Shown here piece by piece: positions 52,899 to 61,827 of a stretch of 64,000 nt of DNA (its first letter is position 1; each line of letters begins with the position of its first letter). Both the position numbers and the translations under genes were made by a program. Under the pieces are notes generated by a model. The model was not told the origin of the DNA, searched no databases, and saw nothing but the letters and a program-made list of their open reading frames with translations. The stretch comes from Parvibaculum sp040390855 (GTDB lineage Bacteria; Pseudomonadota; Alphaproteobacteria; Parvibaculales; Parvibaculaceae), in assembly GCA_040390855.1 (NCBI GenBank), contig JAZJXO010000023.1, forward strand, positions 1 to 64,000, read 5' to 3'.

Positions 52899-53070
52899 AT
52901 TCGCGGACCCTTCTGAGACCCAAAAAGTACAGACGTTGACCTACTCTTGCCGGTCGTTAAATTCAATCGGCTTCTTAAGGGCCGGTATGCGATAACGAGC
53001 CGGAATTTTCGGGATGAGGCCTGACCGGTTGTCTGAACGGTAAACCTGTCGGGCAAGATGGAGATGCGGC

Positions 53071-53631
53071 ATGTTGTGGAAAAAGATATTCGGCCGGAGT
53101 GAGCAGGAGCAGGAAGCCTACGCTATCTATGCCGCGCTGGTCTCGCAAGCCCGCTTGCCTGCCCATTATCTCAACGGCGGCGTGGCCGACACGATTGAGG
53201 GGCGCTTCGAAATGGTGGCTTTGCACGCCTTTTTGGTGCTGCGTCGTCTGCGCAAGGTGGCCGACCATGAGGCGGAACAATCACAGGCTTTGGGCCAGAA
53301 GGTCTTTGACATCCTGTTTGACGACATGGATCAGACGCTGCGCGAAATCGGTATCAGTGATCTGAAGGTTGGCAAGGAGATCAAGACGATGGCCGAAGCC
53401 TTTTATGGTCGCGTCGGAGCCTATGACGAAGGGCTCGATTCGTTCGATGGTGACGGGGCTCTCGCCGCCGCCCTGGAGCGGAATGTCTTTGCGGGCACTG
53501 AAATTGCTCCTGAGGTGCTCGCCGCCATGGTTGCCTATGTGCGGCGTGTGGACGCGGAACTCTCCTCGGTCGATCTGAGGACCTTGTTGCAAGGCAAGAT
53601 TCCGGTCTTTGAGAAGGCACCCGTCCGATGA
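53071..53631 (+). CDS. Ubiquinol-cytochrome c chaperone (CBP3-like)
   Basis: A 186-residue member of the ubiquinol-cytochrome c chaperone family, related to mitochondrial Cbp3 (UQCC1), which helps assemble the bc1 complex. It has YAALVSQARLPAHYL, the central FEMVALHAFLVLRRLR and FDDMDQTLREIGISDLKVGKEIK. It overlaps the DUF177 gene by 4 bases; the pair is conserved in this order and precedes plsX. Confidence 0.9.
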   Translation: MLWKKIFGRSEQEQEAYAIYAALVSQARLPAHYLNGGVADTIEGRFEMVALHAFLVLRRLRKVADHEAEQSQALGQKVFDILFDDMDQTLREIGISDLKVGKEIKTMAEAFYGRVGAYDEGLDSFDGDGALAAALERNVFAGTEIAPEVLAAMVAYVRRVDAELSSVDLRTLLQGKIPVFEKAPVR

Positions 53632-54173
53632 CCCCCGAATTCAGCAAAATCATCGTCGTCGACGATATTCCGCCGAACGGAACCGTCATCCGCTTTGACG
53701 TCAGCGAGAGTGAGCGCGCTGCACTAGCCCTGCGGTTTGATCTTCTGGCGCTCAACAGTTTCAAGGGCGAGGCCAACATCAAACCGTGGCGTCGTCACGG
53801 GCTCATAGCCGAGTGCAAGTTTGAAGCGGATGTGGTGCAGGCCTGCATAGCGACGCTCGAACCGATAGATGCGAAAATCAGCCAGAACGTGACACTCCAT
53901 TTTTTGCCGTCCGGCATGATAGCACGTGACATGGCTGCGACTGCCAAGGCCGAGATCGTCGTTGACGTTCAGAACGAAGACCCGCCGGAGCCCATCGAAA
54001 ACGGTCGCATTGATCTGGGTGAAGCGTTGTCCGAAGAACTGGCAATGTCGCTTGACCCTTACCCCAAAAAGTCCGGCGCGGTTTTTGTTCCGGCGGAGGA
54101 TGTCCCTGCGGAAGCGGCTGAAATCCGGCCGAATCCATTTGATGTCCTCGAAAAACTCAAGAAAAAAGATTGA
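53628..54173 (+). CDS. DUF177 (YceD) protein
   Basis: A 181-residue protein of the YceD/DUF177 family, linked in other bacteria to 23S rRNA or rpmF expression. The core CKFEADVVQACIATLEPIDAKI and the late acidic EDPPEPIENGRIDLGEALSEELAMSLDPYP are typical. It lies between the bc1 chaperone (4-base overlap) and plsX. rpmF is not adjacent here. Confidence 0.88.
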   Translation: MTPEFSKIIVVDDIPPNGTVIRFDVSESERAALALRFDLLALNSFKGEANIKPWRRHGLIAECKFEADVVQACIATLEPIDAKISQNVTLHFLPSGMIARDMAATAKAEIVVDVQNEDPPEPIENGRIDLGEALSEELAMSLDPYPKKSGAVFVPAEDVPAEAAEIRPNPFDVLEKLKKKD

Positions 54174-54299
54174 TGTTGCAAGCCTTTACGGGTTCACGTT
54201 TGAGTTGTCTCCTTCGTGCAACCCGCTATCTTCGGGGCGCGGGGCGGACGCGGCAGATATGCTGTGACCGGCGGGTTGGGACTTGGAAGTGAGGCCGAT

Positions 54300-55388
54300 G
54301 TGACGACAGGGGTGTTGACCATAGCGCTGGACGGGATGGGGGGCGATCACGGTCCAGCGACCACAATCGGCGGGGCGGACATTGCTGCTTTACGTCATCC
54401 CGGTGTGCGTTTTGTGATCTTCGGCGACGAAGCCGTTATGCGTCCCGTCCTCGACAAGTTTCCGCGTGTGGCAGCCGTCAGCGAGATCGTTCACACTGAT
54501 GTTTCTATTTCGATGGACGAGTTGCCGAGCCAGGCGCTTCGTCGTGGCCGCAAAACCTCCAGCATGTGGCAGGCGATTGATGCCGTGAAGCAGGGTCGTG
54601 CGCAGGTCGCGTTATCAGCGGGCAATACCGGCGCCTTGATGGCGATGGCCAAAGTTATTCTCAAGACTATGCCCAATGTGGAGCGTCCGGCGCTTGCTGC
54701 CTTGTGGCCGACCGCGCGTGGCGAAAGTGTCGTACTTGATCTTGGGGCGACCATCGGACCGGATGCGTTCCAGCTTGTGCAATTCGCCGTCATGGGCGAG
54801 GCCTTCGCGCGTATTCTTTTCGGCATTGAGCGTCCGACAGTCGGTCTTCTCAACATCGGTCAGGAAGAAGTCAAAGGCACCGAGCAGGTCAAAGAAGCCG
54901 CGCAGATTTTGCGTAGCGCCAACCTGCCTATGGCCTTTCACGGTTTCGTCGAAGGTGATGACATTTCCAAAGGTACAACCGACGTTGTTGTGACAGATGG
55001 CTATACAGGCAATATCGCACTCAAGACAGCCGAGGGCACGGTGCGTCTCATCGTTGAGTTCCTTCGTAATGCGCTCAACAGCTCCCTTCTCTCAAAACTC
55101 GGTTATCTGCTGGCGATGGGTGCGTTCAAAGCATTGAGCCGCAAACTCGATCCGCGAACGTCAAACGGTGCTGTGTTTCTGGGCCTGAACGGCCTCGTCG
55201 TCAAAAGTCACGGCAGCATGGACCCTGAGGGTTATGCCTATGCCATCGATGTTGCTGTCGATCTGGCCGCCGCCGATCTCGTTCAAAAAATTATGGCTGA
55301 TCTCGGACAGCTTGACGGGTTGAAGCCTGTCAGTAGTCAGCCTGCTGCCCAATCAATATCAGACGAATCTGAGGATGCTTTATCGTGA
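54300..55388 (+). CDS. plsX: Phosphate acyltransferase PlsX
   Basis: Makes acyl-phosphate from acyl-ACP for phospholipid synthesis. The 362-residue product has IALDGMGGDHGP, ALSAGNTGALMAMA and TDGYTGNIALKTAEG. Its start is uncertain: GTG at 54300, with GAGG 6 bases upstream, gives the family's length, while GTGs at 54216 and 54264 would lengthen it. It overlaps fabH by 4 bases (GTGA), the usual pairing. Confidence 0.94.
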   Translation: MTTGVLTIALDGMGGDHGPATTIGGADIAALRHPGVRFVIFGDEAVMRPVLDKFPRVAAVSEIVHTDVSISMDELPSQALRRGRKTSSMWQAIDAVKQGRAQVALSAGNTGALMAMAKVILKTMPNVERPALAALWPTARGESVVLDLGATIGPDAFQLVQFAVMGEAFARILFGIERPTVGLLNIGQEEVKGTEQVKEAAQILRSANLPMAFHGFVEGDDISKGTTDVVVTDGYTGNIALKTAEGTVRLIVEFLRNALNSSLLSKLGYLLAMGAFKALSRKLDPRTSNGAVFLGLNGLVVKSHGSMDPEGYAYAIDVAVDLAAADLVQKIMADLGQLDGLKPVSSQPAAQSISDESEDALS

Positions 55389-56362
55389 GTATTATTCGTA
55401 GCGTAATCACCGGTGTCGGCAGTTATTTACCGGAGCGCCGTGTGACCAATCGGGAAATGACAACCATGGTCGAAACGACCGACGAATGGATTGTCGAGCG
55501 CACCGGCATTCATGCGCGCCACATCGCCGCTGACAATGAAATGACCTCCGATCTCGCGCTCCACGCCGCGCGTGCCGCTATTGCCCATGCGGGCATCGAC
55601 GTGCAGGAGATCGACACGATTATCTTGGCGACAACCACGCCGGACAACACGTTTCCCGCAACCGCTGTCACGGTGCAGGCAGAGCTTGGTCTTCATCACG
55701 GCGCGGCCTTCGACGTGCAGGCCGTTTGCTCCGGCTTCGTCTATGCGCTCACTATTGCCGACACGTTCATCCGCTGCGGGCAGGCGAAAACCGTTCTCGT
55801 TATCGGTGCCGAAACATTTTCTCGTCTGCTTGACTGGACTGATCGAACCACCTGCGTCCTCTTCGGAGATGGCGCTGGTGCGGTTATTGTGCAGGCAATG
55901 GCGGGCGAGGGGACGAATGCTGATCGCGGCATTCTCACGGCGCATCTTCATTCCGACGGGCGTTATCGCGACAAACTCTATGTCGATGGCGGTCCGTCTT
56001 CGACCGGTACGACCGGCCATGTCCGCATGGAAGGCCGCGAGGTATTCCGTCATGCGGTGGTAAATATTGCCGACACGATCAAGGAATCACTCGCAGCGAC
56101 GGGCTTGACCGCCGATGATGTCGACTGGTTCGTGCCCCATCAGGCCAACAAGCGTATTCTTGACGGTACGGCCAAGCGTATCGGTCTGCCTCCTGAAAAG
56201 GTGGTCATCACGGTCGGTGAGCATGGCAATACGTCTGCCGCCTCGGTGCCTCTGGCGCTTGACGGCGCGGTGCGTGACGGGCGTGTAAAGCGCGGAAACC
56301 TCGTTCTGCTTGAGGCGATGGGCGGCGGGTTCACCTGGGGTTCGGTGATGGTGCGCTGGTAG
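55385..56362 (+). CDS. fabH: 3-oxoacyl-[acyl-carrier-protein] synthase III
   Basis: Starts fatty-acid synthesis by joining acetyl-CoA to malonyl-ACP. The 325-residue protein has the catalytic triad C115 (QAVCSGFVY), H252 (VPHQANKRI) and N282 (GEHGNTSAAS). The start is GTG inside the plsX stop. About 120 bases separate it from ihfA, which has its own promoter-like sequence. Confidence 0.97.
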   Translation: MSIIRSVITGVGSYLPERRVTNREMTTMVETTDEWIVERTGIHARHIAADNEMTSDLALHAARAAIAHAGIDVQEIDTIILATTTPDNTFPATAVTVQAELGLHHGAAFDVQAVCSGFVYALTIADTFIRCGQAKTVLVIGAETFSRLLDWTDRTTCVLFGDGAGAVIVQAMAGEGTNADRGILTAHLHSDGRYRDKLYVDGGPSSTGTTGHVRMEGREVFRHAVVNIADTIKESLAATGLTADDVDWFVPHQANKRILDGTAKRIGLPPEKVVITVGEHGNTSAASVPLALDGAVRDGRVKRGNLVLLEAMGGGFTWGSVMVRW

Positions 56363-56431
56363 GCGCTCCCTAGGTCTTGTTGTGGCGTAAAACCAGTTTA
56401 CACTTTAGAAGTCTCGTGCATCCTATTGATA

Positions 56432-56460
56432 TTGACGGATTAATTGCTCCGCCCTAGGCT
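56432..56460 (+). promoter_or_regulatory. Candidate promoter of ihfA
   Basis: TTGACG (56432-56437) and TAGGCT (56455-56460) are 17 bases apart, ending 25 bases before the ihfA ATG. The GGAGGG ribosome binding site follows at about 56472. Reasonable by position, not verified. Confidence 0.45.
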
Positions 56461-56484
56461 CAGGTTGCACATGGAGGGAATGCT

Positions 56485-56802
56485 ATGGGGGATACCATAA
56501 CGCGGGCTCATTTGAGCGAGGCCGTCTATCAGGAAGTCGGTCTGTCGCGCAACGAGTCGGCAGAATTAGTCGAGTCGGTTTTGCTTGAGATTGGCGAGAG
56601 CTTGTCCAAGGGCGATACCGTGAAATTGTCGTCTTTCGGTTCGTTTTCTGTCCGTCAGAAGGGTGGCCGCATGGGACGCAATCCGAAGACCGGAGAAGAA
56701 GTACCCATCAAGCCGCGTCGCGTACTTGTGTTCAGGCCCAGCCATGTCCTCAAGGAGCTGATCAATACGGCTCTGAGTGGTAAAGCGGCGGCAGCCGAGT
56801 AG
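56485..56802 (+). CDS. ihfA: Integration host factor alpha subunit
   Basis: DNA-bending protein that with IhfB shapes promoters, recombination and replication sites. The 105-residue protein has the helical base LSEAVYQEVGLSRNESAELV and the DNA-inserting arm MGRNPKTGEEVPI with the intercalating proline. The alpha assignment follows from length and from being next to the MerR gene, its usual partner in alphaproteobacteria. Confidence 0.94.
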   Translation: MGDTITRAHLSEAVYQEVGLSRNESAELVESVLLEIGESLSKGDTVKLSSFGSFSVRQKGGRMGRNPKTGEEVPIKPRRVLVFRPSHVLKELINTALSGKAAAAE

Positions 56803-56819
56803 AGACCGGAGAACCCGCG

Positions 56820-57335
56820 ATGGCATCATGGTTGAGAAACCGGGTGGAAGAGCGGAGCCAAGGACATGGATTGTCTATACAAAAATCACCTGATGCCTTT
56901 CGGACTATTAGTGAAGTCGCGACGGATCTCGATGTGCCGCAGCATGTTCTGCGGTTCTGGGAAAGCAAGTTCAGCCACATCCGCCCGCTGAAACGCGGGG
57001 GCGGTCGTCGCTATTATCGTCCAGAAGATGTCGATCTGCTTCGTGGTGTACGCGCGCTTTTGTACAACGACGGCTACACGATCAAGGGGGTGCAAAAAGT
57101 CTTTCGTGAGCAGGGCGTTAAGTTCGTTTCCGAAACCGGCAAGGGCACGGTTGATTCGTCTCTAGCCGAGCTTGCACGCGAAGCGGTGCGCCGCAGCGAG
57201 CACGAAGAAGCACCCACCGACAGTGCCTTGCCTGCCCATGTCCGCGGGGCACTTCAAGTGCTGCTTGAAGACCTTGAGACTTTAAAAGAAGAAATAGACG
57301 AAAGTCTTTGGGAAGATGTGGTGGAGGAGGAGTAA
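56820..57335 (+). CDS. MerR-family regulator downstream of ihfA
   Basis: A 171-residue protein with an N-terminal MerR helix-turn-helix (FRTISEVATDLDVPQHVLRFWESKF) and wing (RGGGRRYYRPEDVDLLRGV), then a charged helical C-terminus. No cysteines of the metal-sensing type are present, so it is not a metal sensor. It starts 17 bases after ihfA and is conserved there; the function is unknown. Confidence 0.88.
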   Translation: MASWLRNRVEERSQGHGLSIQKSPDAFRTISEVATDLDVPQHVLRFWESKFSHIRPLKRGGGRRYYRPEDVDLLRGVRALLYNDGYTIKGVQKVFREQGVKFVSETGKGTVDSSLAELAREAVRRSEHEEAPTDSALPAHVRGALQVLLEDLETLKEEIDESLWEDVVEEE

Positions 57336-57497
57336 CGCGCGCAAACAGGCGTCATCCTCATATCATTTGCCTATCGGTCGATTATCTGCAAAAAAGCCGC
57401 GGAAATATGGTCATTCGGGCGTTGCCGCAGACGAAACCCGCGTCTATATTCCGCGCCTCTGAAGGGGCGGTTCCCGCTCTCTTTCATCCGGTTTTGT

Positions 57498-57574
57498 CGG
57501 AGCGTAGCGCAGCCCGGTAGCGCACTTGTCTGGGGGACAAGGGGTCGTCGGTTCGAATCCGGCCGCTCCGACCA
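57498..57574 (+). tRNA. tRNA-Pro (anticodon GGG)
   Basis: The 77-base cloverleaf is complete: acceptor CGGAGCG pairs with CGCTCCG, the anticodon stem CTTGT/ACAAG carries the loop CTGGGGG with anticodon GGG, the T arm has GGTTCGAATCC, and the 3' CCA is encoded. It decodes CCC/CCU. No tRNA neighbours are present. A tRNA 3' end is a frequent integration site, but no integrase or element follows. Confidence 0.97.
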
Positions 57575-57685
57575 TTTATGGGGGGCCGGCGTGTTTTTGT
57601 CGTCAGACGGGCATGTCGGCTTTATAATTCTAGCGAAAGCTTGAGGCAATTATGGCGCTCAGGCATCTGTCTTGGAGCAAGTCTA

Positions 57686-57790
57686 ATGGCCTTTATCGAG
57701 TATTTCACATCTTCGGCGCTGATGCCGATCGCCCTTCTCCTTGTCGCTGTTCTCTTTCTCAACAAGACGCAGACGGGTTCATTCTTTTAA
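57686..57790 (+). CDS. 34-residue membrane protein
   Basis: A very short gene: ATG at 57686 with GGAG 9 bases upstream, then a start FIEYFTSSALMPIALLL, a single hydrophobic span of about 18 residues and a polar end KTQTGSFF. A strong terminator lies 24 bases after the stop, so the transcript is bounded. It is about 110 bases after tRNA-Pro. I do not recognise the protein; it may be a small subunit or regulator of a membrane complex. Confidence 0.55.
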   Translation: MAFIEYFTSSALMPIALLLVAVLFLNKTQTGSFF

Positions 57791-57814
57791 GGACCTCGCG
57801 AGAGCATCAAAAAA

Positions 57815-57842
57815 GGCCCGGTTACTGACCGGGCCTTTTTTT
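57815..57842. terminator. Bidirectional terminator after the small membrane protein
   Basis: GGCCCGGT (57815-57822) pairs with ACCGGGCC (57828-57835) around TACTG, with AAAAAA before and TTTTTTT after. It can stop the small gene on the plus strand and the DUF2842 gene on the minus strand. Confidence 0.92.
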
Positions 57843-57850
57843 GTTCTCGT

Positions 57851-58078
57851 TTATTCAGGGTTGGCCGGATCAGGACGCAGCATCCAGATCATCACCCAGC
57901 GGAAGGGCAGCGCCCAGACTGTGCCCGTGACAAGATAGAAGAGGAACTGCACACCGCCATTTTCCGGCAAGTGGCCGCTCACCGCGATAGTCATAATCAA
58001 CATCGAATAGAAAAAGAGGAAGGTCAGCAGGAACAGCGTGCCGATCAGCTTGCGGATGCTCAATGAAAGATGTGGCAT
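57851..58078 (-). CDS. DUF2842 membrane protein
   Basis: A 75-residue protein with two membrane spans (about 10-32 and 45-65) and the family pattern RKLIGTLFLL, YSMLIMTIAVSG, and VWALPFRWVMIWMLRPD. Start at 58078 has GGAGAGA just upstream; the frame extends to 58129. DUF2842 genes are usual neighbours of the heme A synthase gene, here 1.4 kb away. The function is unknown. Confidence 0.82.
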   Translation of the reverse strand: MPHLSLSIRKLIGTLFLLTFLFFYSMLIMTIAVSGHLPENGGVQFLFYLVTGTVWALPFRWVMIWMLRPDPANPE

Positions 58079-58146
58079 AGGTCTCTCCGGTTGATGCGCC
58101 TTTTTAGGCCTTCGGCCCACCGCTGGCAAAGCCTACGTAGCGCGAC

Positions 58147-58632
58147 CTATTCGCCAACCGCAGGTACCTGAAAATGATCGAACCAGGCTATGCGGAGTTG
58201 ATAACCGCTCTTGGTATAGCCGACCAGCACTGTGCGCCCGCCAACACCGACGGGGGAGCGGCCCACGCCTTTGTTCCGGAATACAGCACCCATACCGGCA
58301 ATCTGTTCTTCGGGATGTTCCAGCGCATAGGCTTCGATGACGGCCCGCGTCTGGCGCATCATATCCGTGCTCATTTTCTGCATTCGGTTTGAAGGCGCGA
58401 CGAGGAGGCGGATGAAGGCGAATTTCTGCCGGAGCTGTTCGAAATACCGGATATCGAGTGTGGAGACAGCGGCGACCGCCGTGCCTTCATAGGCGACGAT
58501 GGCCAGCAATTTTGCACGCGTTTGCGGGTTCGTATCAGGAGGGAGTGCGTTTTGCTGTGTCCAGAGGTCGATGGCGTCTTGTTCGAGTTTCGGATCGTTT
58601 TTCTTCCAGGCCGGTATAAAAGTGATCGCCAC
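58147..58632 (-). CDS. Uncharacterised protein, paralogue A (GNAT-like)
   Basis: A 161-residue protein I cannot name. It starts with WKKNDPKLEQDAIDLW, has VAYEGTAVAAVSTLDIRYF and a strand-helix stretch FAFIRLLVAPSNRMQKMSTDMM like an acetyltransferase fold, and ends YQLRIAWFDHFQVP. GTG at 58632 is preferred over TTG at 58644 because it aligns exactly with the start of paralogue B. No classical acetyl-CoA motif (Q/RxxGxG/A) is seen, so enzyme activity is open. Confidence 0.65.
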   Translation of the reverse strand: MAITFIPAWKKNDPKLEQDAIDLWTQQNALPPDTNPQTRAKLLAIVAYEGTAVAAVSTLDIRYFEQLRQKFAFIRLLVAPSNRMQKMSTDMMRQTRAVIEAYALEHPEEQIAGMGAVFRNKGVGRSPVGVGGRTVLVGYTKSGYQLRIAWFDHFQVPAVGE

Positions 58633-58840
58633 ATTACCCCGCAAATTTTCCAGTGCTGACGGACGAATTATTATAATTCATTTAGCGGGTAATCAGATTA
58701 GCCGGTACTTCAAAATGAGCAAATCAGCGTCGGATGATTTGCCTTTTTTCTGCGTGTAACCCGTAAAACCATTTGTCCGCCGCCCCTGCGTTTTTCGCAT
58801 CGTTTTAGCGCCACGCTTCGCAGCTTGAATAATTATCCCT

Positions 58841-59332
58841 TTAGAAGTCGGTCATATTGGGTGGAACACGGAAATGATCAAACCATTTGAGCCGGAGTTG
58901 CTGGTTGCCATTTACATAGCTGATCAGTGTGGCCTTTATTTTCCAGCCTGTCGGTTCTTTGCCGACGCCGGGAATCTGAACGACAGCCATCATTCCGGCT
59001 ATCTGTTCGTCTTGATGTTCAAAGGCCCATTGCTCGATCATTTTCAGCGTTTCAGCCATCATGTCACGACCGACTTCATGCATACGGAATTCAGGCATAA
59101 CAAATCCGCGCATGAAGGCGAATTGCTGTTTGAGGGGTTCGTAGCGCCGGACATTCAGGGTTGATAGTCCGGCCAGATTGCCGTCCACATAGGCGACCAG
59201 TGCCAGTTGCTTCACGCGGATTTCAGGTCCGTCGCTTTTCGGCAGAATACCTGCCGTTGACCAGGCACGCATCGCGTCTGCTTCCAGTTGTGGATCGTTC
59301 TTTCGCCATGCTTCGACATAGGTTGTGGTCAT
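58841..59332 (-). CDS. Uncharacterised protein, paralogue B (GNAT-like)
   Basis: A 163-residue protein of the same family as its neighbour, sharing AWRKNDPQLEADA, VAYVDGNLAGLSTL, QQFAFMRGFVMPEFRM and the ending LRLKWFDHFRVPP. The likeness covers the full length, with perhaps 40% identity by eye, so the pair arose by an old tandem duplication. A gap of about 210 bases separates them. Function unknown. Confidence 0.68.
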   Translation of the reverse strand: MTTTYVEAWRKNDPQLEADAMRAWSTAGILPKSDGPEIRVKQLALVAYVDGNLAGLSTLNVRRYEPLKQQFAFMRGFVMPEFRMHEVGRDMMAETLKMIEQWAFEHQDEQIAGMMAVVQIPGVGKEPTGWKIKATLISYVNGNQQLRLKWFDHFRVPPNMTDF

Positions 59333-59500
59333 CTTGCAAAATTCTTCTCATTGTTGAATTTCAAAGTGAGCTTCAGACCGTGGGGACAGTTTACAGGAAA
59401 ATGCCGGATAGCGCCCAGTCGCATTTGAGCCTCTGAAAGCGGGCGGGGCGGCAGTCTGTCGCTGGTTATTTCCCCGTGAATTAGGCTATCACTTTCGTCC

Positions 59501-60535
59501 ATGACCCAAGAAAAGCTCCAAACTTCCGCTCCCGTCAACCGCCAGATCGCCCTCTGGCTCTTTGCCGTTTCGGCGCTGGTCTTTCTCATGGTCGTGGTCG
59601 GCGGGCTGACGCGGCTCACGGAATCCGGTCTCTCCATCACTGAATGGAAGCCCGTCGCGGGTGTGCTTCCGCCTATGAGCGACGAGGCATGGAACGCTGC
59701 TTTCGATGGATACAAACAGATCCCCCAATATGAATTCGTCAATAAGGGCATGACGCTTGGGGAGTTCAAAAACATTTTCTGGTGGGAATGGGCACATCGC
59801 TTTCTCGGTCGCTTCATCGGCTTTGCCTTTCTCGTGCCCTTTCTCTGGTTCCTCGCGCGTGGCCGCATCGCCAAATCCATGACACCGCATCTTCTTGTCA
59901 TGTTTACGCTCGGCGTTGTGCAGGGGGCGCTTGGCTGGTGGATGGTGAAAAGTGGCCTCACACATCGTGTCGATGTCAGCCAGTATCGTCTTGCCGCCCA
60001 TCTCGGTCTGGCAACGCTCATTTACGCTTATATGATGTGGGTGGCGCTGGCGCTCTGGCGTGCCGCACCGGTCATCGTGGTCAATCCGTCATTGCGCAAA
60101 GCCGCGCTCTGGATCGTGCCGCTCATCTTCATGCAGATGATGCTCGGTGCTTTTGTTGCAGGCCTCAAGGCCGGTTACATCTACAACACATGGCCGCTCA
60201 TCGACGGTGCCTTCATCCCCGAAGGCCTCATGGACCATGACGTCTGGTGGCGCAATTTCTTCGAGAACATGCTGACCGTGCAATTTGATCACCGCATGGT
60301 GGCTTACCTCGTCACGGGCCTTGTCCTGTGGCACTGGGCGTCCGTCCGTGCATCGGGCAGCGTACTCGCCCGCCAAAGTGCTGGTTGGCTTTTGCTCGCG
60401 GTGCTGGCCCAAGTTATTCTAGGCATCTGGGCTTTGCTCTGGGTTGTCCCGATTTTCTTAGGTGCCGCGCATCAGGCCGGTGCGCTCATCGTCTTCACGA
60501 TTGCGTTGATCCATGCACGGCGGCTCAATCCTTAA
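59501..60535 (+). CDS. ctaA: Heme A synthase (COX15/CtaA type)
   Basis: Oxidises heme O to heme A for cytochrome aa3 oxidase. The 344-residue protein has eight membrane spans and the expected histidine ligands in WEWAHRFLGRF, RLAAHLGLA, VQFDHRMVAYL and GAAHQAGAL, with the start GGLTRLTESGLSITEWKP typical of alphaproteobacterial and mitochondrial COX15. It is a single gene here; oxidase genes are not in the window. Confidence 0.95.
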   Translation: MTQEKLQTSAPVNRQIALWLFAVSALVFLMVVVGGLTRLTESGLSITEWKPVAGVLPPMSDEAWNAAFDGYKQIPQYEFVNKGMTLGEFKNIFWWEWAHRFLGRFIGFAFLVPFLWFLARGRIAKSMTPHLLVMFTLGVVQGALGWWMVKSGLTHRVDVSQYRLAAHLGLATLIYAYMMWVALALWRAAPVIVVNPSLRKAALWIVPLIFMQMMLGAFVAGLKAGYIYNTWPLIDGAFIPEGLMDHDVWWRNFFENMLTVQFDHRMVAYLVTGLVLWHWASVRASGSVLARQSAGWLLLAVLAQVILGIWALLWVVPIFLGAAHQAGALIVFTIALIHARRLNP

Positions 60536-60540
60536 GCCTT

Positions 60541-61818
60541 TCACACTCCCGCCAGCCCCTTATTCAGCGCTTTGATAATGTCGTCGGCATCCTCCAGGCC
60601 GATGGACAGTCGCACCACATCCGGACCGGCTCCCGCTGATATTTTTTGTTCGTCTGTCAACTGACGATGTGTCGTCGAGGCAGGATGAATGATCAGGCTC
60701 CGCGTGTCGCCGATATTGGCGAGGTGGCTCAGAAGCTCGATGCCATTCACGAGTTTGACGCCTGCGTCATATCCGCCTTTGATGCCGAAAGTCATGATCG
60801 CGCCGGAGCCTTTGGGCGCATATTTCTGTTGCAGCTTGTGGCTCGCATCATCGTGAAGCCCCGCATAAGACACCCACGTTACTTTCGGATGCGCCTTCAG
60901 ATGTTTCGCCACTTTCAGCGCACTGTCCGAATGACGCTGCATCCTCAGATGCAATGTCTCAATTCCGGTGATAATCATAAAGGCATTAAAGGGTGAAATC
61001 GCCGCGCCGAGATCGCGCAGTCCCAGAACGCGGCAGGCGATGGCAAAGGAGATCGTGCCGAAGGTCTCGTAAATCTTCAAGCCGTGATAGGACGGCGTGG
61101 GTTCGGTCAGGGTGGGAAACTTACCGCCTTTCGACCAGTCGAACTTGCCTGCATCCACAATGATGCCGCCCATCGAATTGCCGTGACCACCGAGGAACTT
61201 TGTCGCCGAATGCACAACAATATCGGCGCCATGTTCAATCGGACGAATGAGATAAGGCGAGGCAAGTGTGTTATCCACGATGAGCGGAATGCCTGCTTCG
61301 TGTGCGACCGCTGCTATCGCCGCAATGTCGATAATGCGCCCGCTTGGGTTCGCCATGCTTTCAATGAAGACGGCTTTTGTTTTCGGGCCGATGGCCTTCT
61401 GGATATTGGCCGCATCCGTCGCATCGGCCCAATCGACATGCCAGTCGAATTTTTGGAACGAATGGCCGAACTGCGTGATGGACCCACCGTAAAGTTGTGT
61501 CGCTGCAACGAAGCGATCACCTGGCATCATCAGTGTGTGGAAAGCCAGCATCTGCGCCGCATGACCAGATGCGACCGCGAGCGCCGCGACGCCGCCTTCA
61601 AGCGCCGCCACACGTTCTTCCAGCACAGCGGTCGTCGGGTTCGTGATGCGTGTATAGATATTGCCGAAGGCCTGCAAGCCGAAGAGCGAGGCCGCGTGTT
61701 CCACATCGTCAAAGACAAATGATGTTGTTTGATAGATAGGCGTTGTGCGTGCGCCGGTCGCGGGGTCGGGCTTTGCGCCTGCGTGAACGGCAAGCGTATC
61801 AAATTTAAAGTCGGACAT
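60541..61818 (-). CDS. metY: O-acetylhomoserine sulfhydrylase/aminocarboxypropyltransferase
   Basis: PLP enzyme that makes homocysteine from O-acetylhomoserine and sulfide. The 425-residue length and NIYTRITNPTTAVLEERVAALE, SMANPSGRIID, and the PLP lysine in HSATKFLGGHG point to MetY rather than the shorter cystathionine enzymes. It starts 9 bases after the upstream CoA-binding gene stop and is probably cotranscribed with it. Confidence 0.94.
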   Translation of the reverse strand: MSDFKFDTLAVHAGAKPDPATGARTTPIYQTTSFVFDDVEHAASLFGLQAFGNIYTRITNPTTAVLEERVAALEGGVAALAVASGHAAQMLAFHTLMMPGDRFVAATQLYGGSITQFGHSFQKFDWHVDWADATDAANIQKAIGPKTKAVFIESMANPSGRIIDIAAIAAVAHEAGIPLIVDNTLASPYLIRPIEHGADIVVHSATKFLGGHGNSMGGIIVDAGKFDWSKGGKFPTLTEPTPSYHGLKIYETFGTISFAIACRVLGLRDLGAAISPFNAFMIITGIETLHLRMQRHSDSALKVAKHLKAHPKVTWVSYAGLHDDASHKLQQKYAPKGSGAIMTFGIKGGYDAGVKLVNGIELLSHLANIGDTRSLIIHPASTTHRQLTDEQKISAGAGPDVVRLSIGLEDADDIIKALNKGLAGV

Positions 61819-61827
61819 TTTTGACCT

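Noticed and set aside
57498..57574. tRNA-Pro as integration site of a mobile element
   Set aside because: No integrase, no direct repeat of the tRNA end and no foreign gene block follow.
57371..57649. 92-residue minus-strand frame across tRNA-Pro
   Set aside because: It covers the tRNA gene on the other strand and includes the well-known false peptide WSERPDSNRRP.
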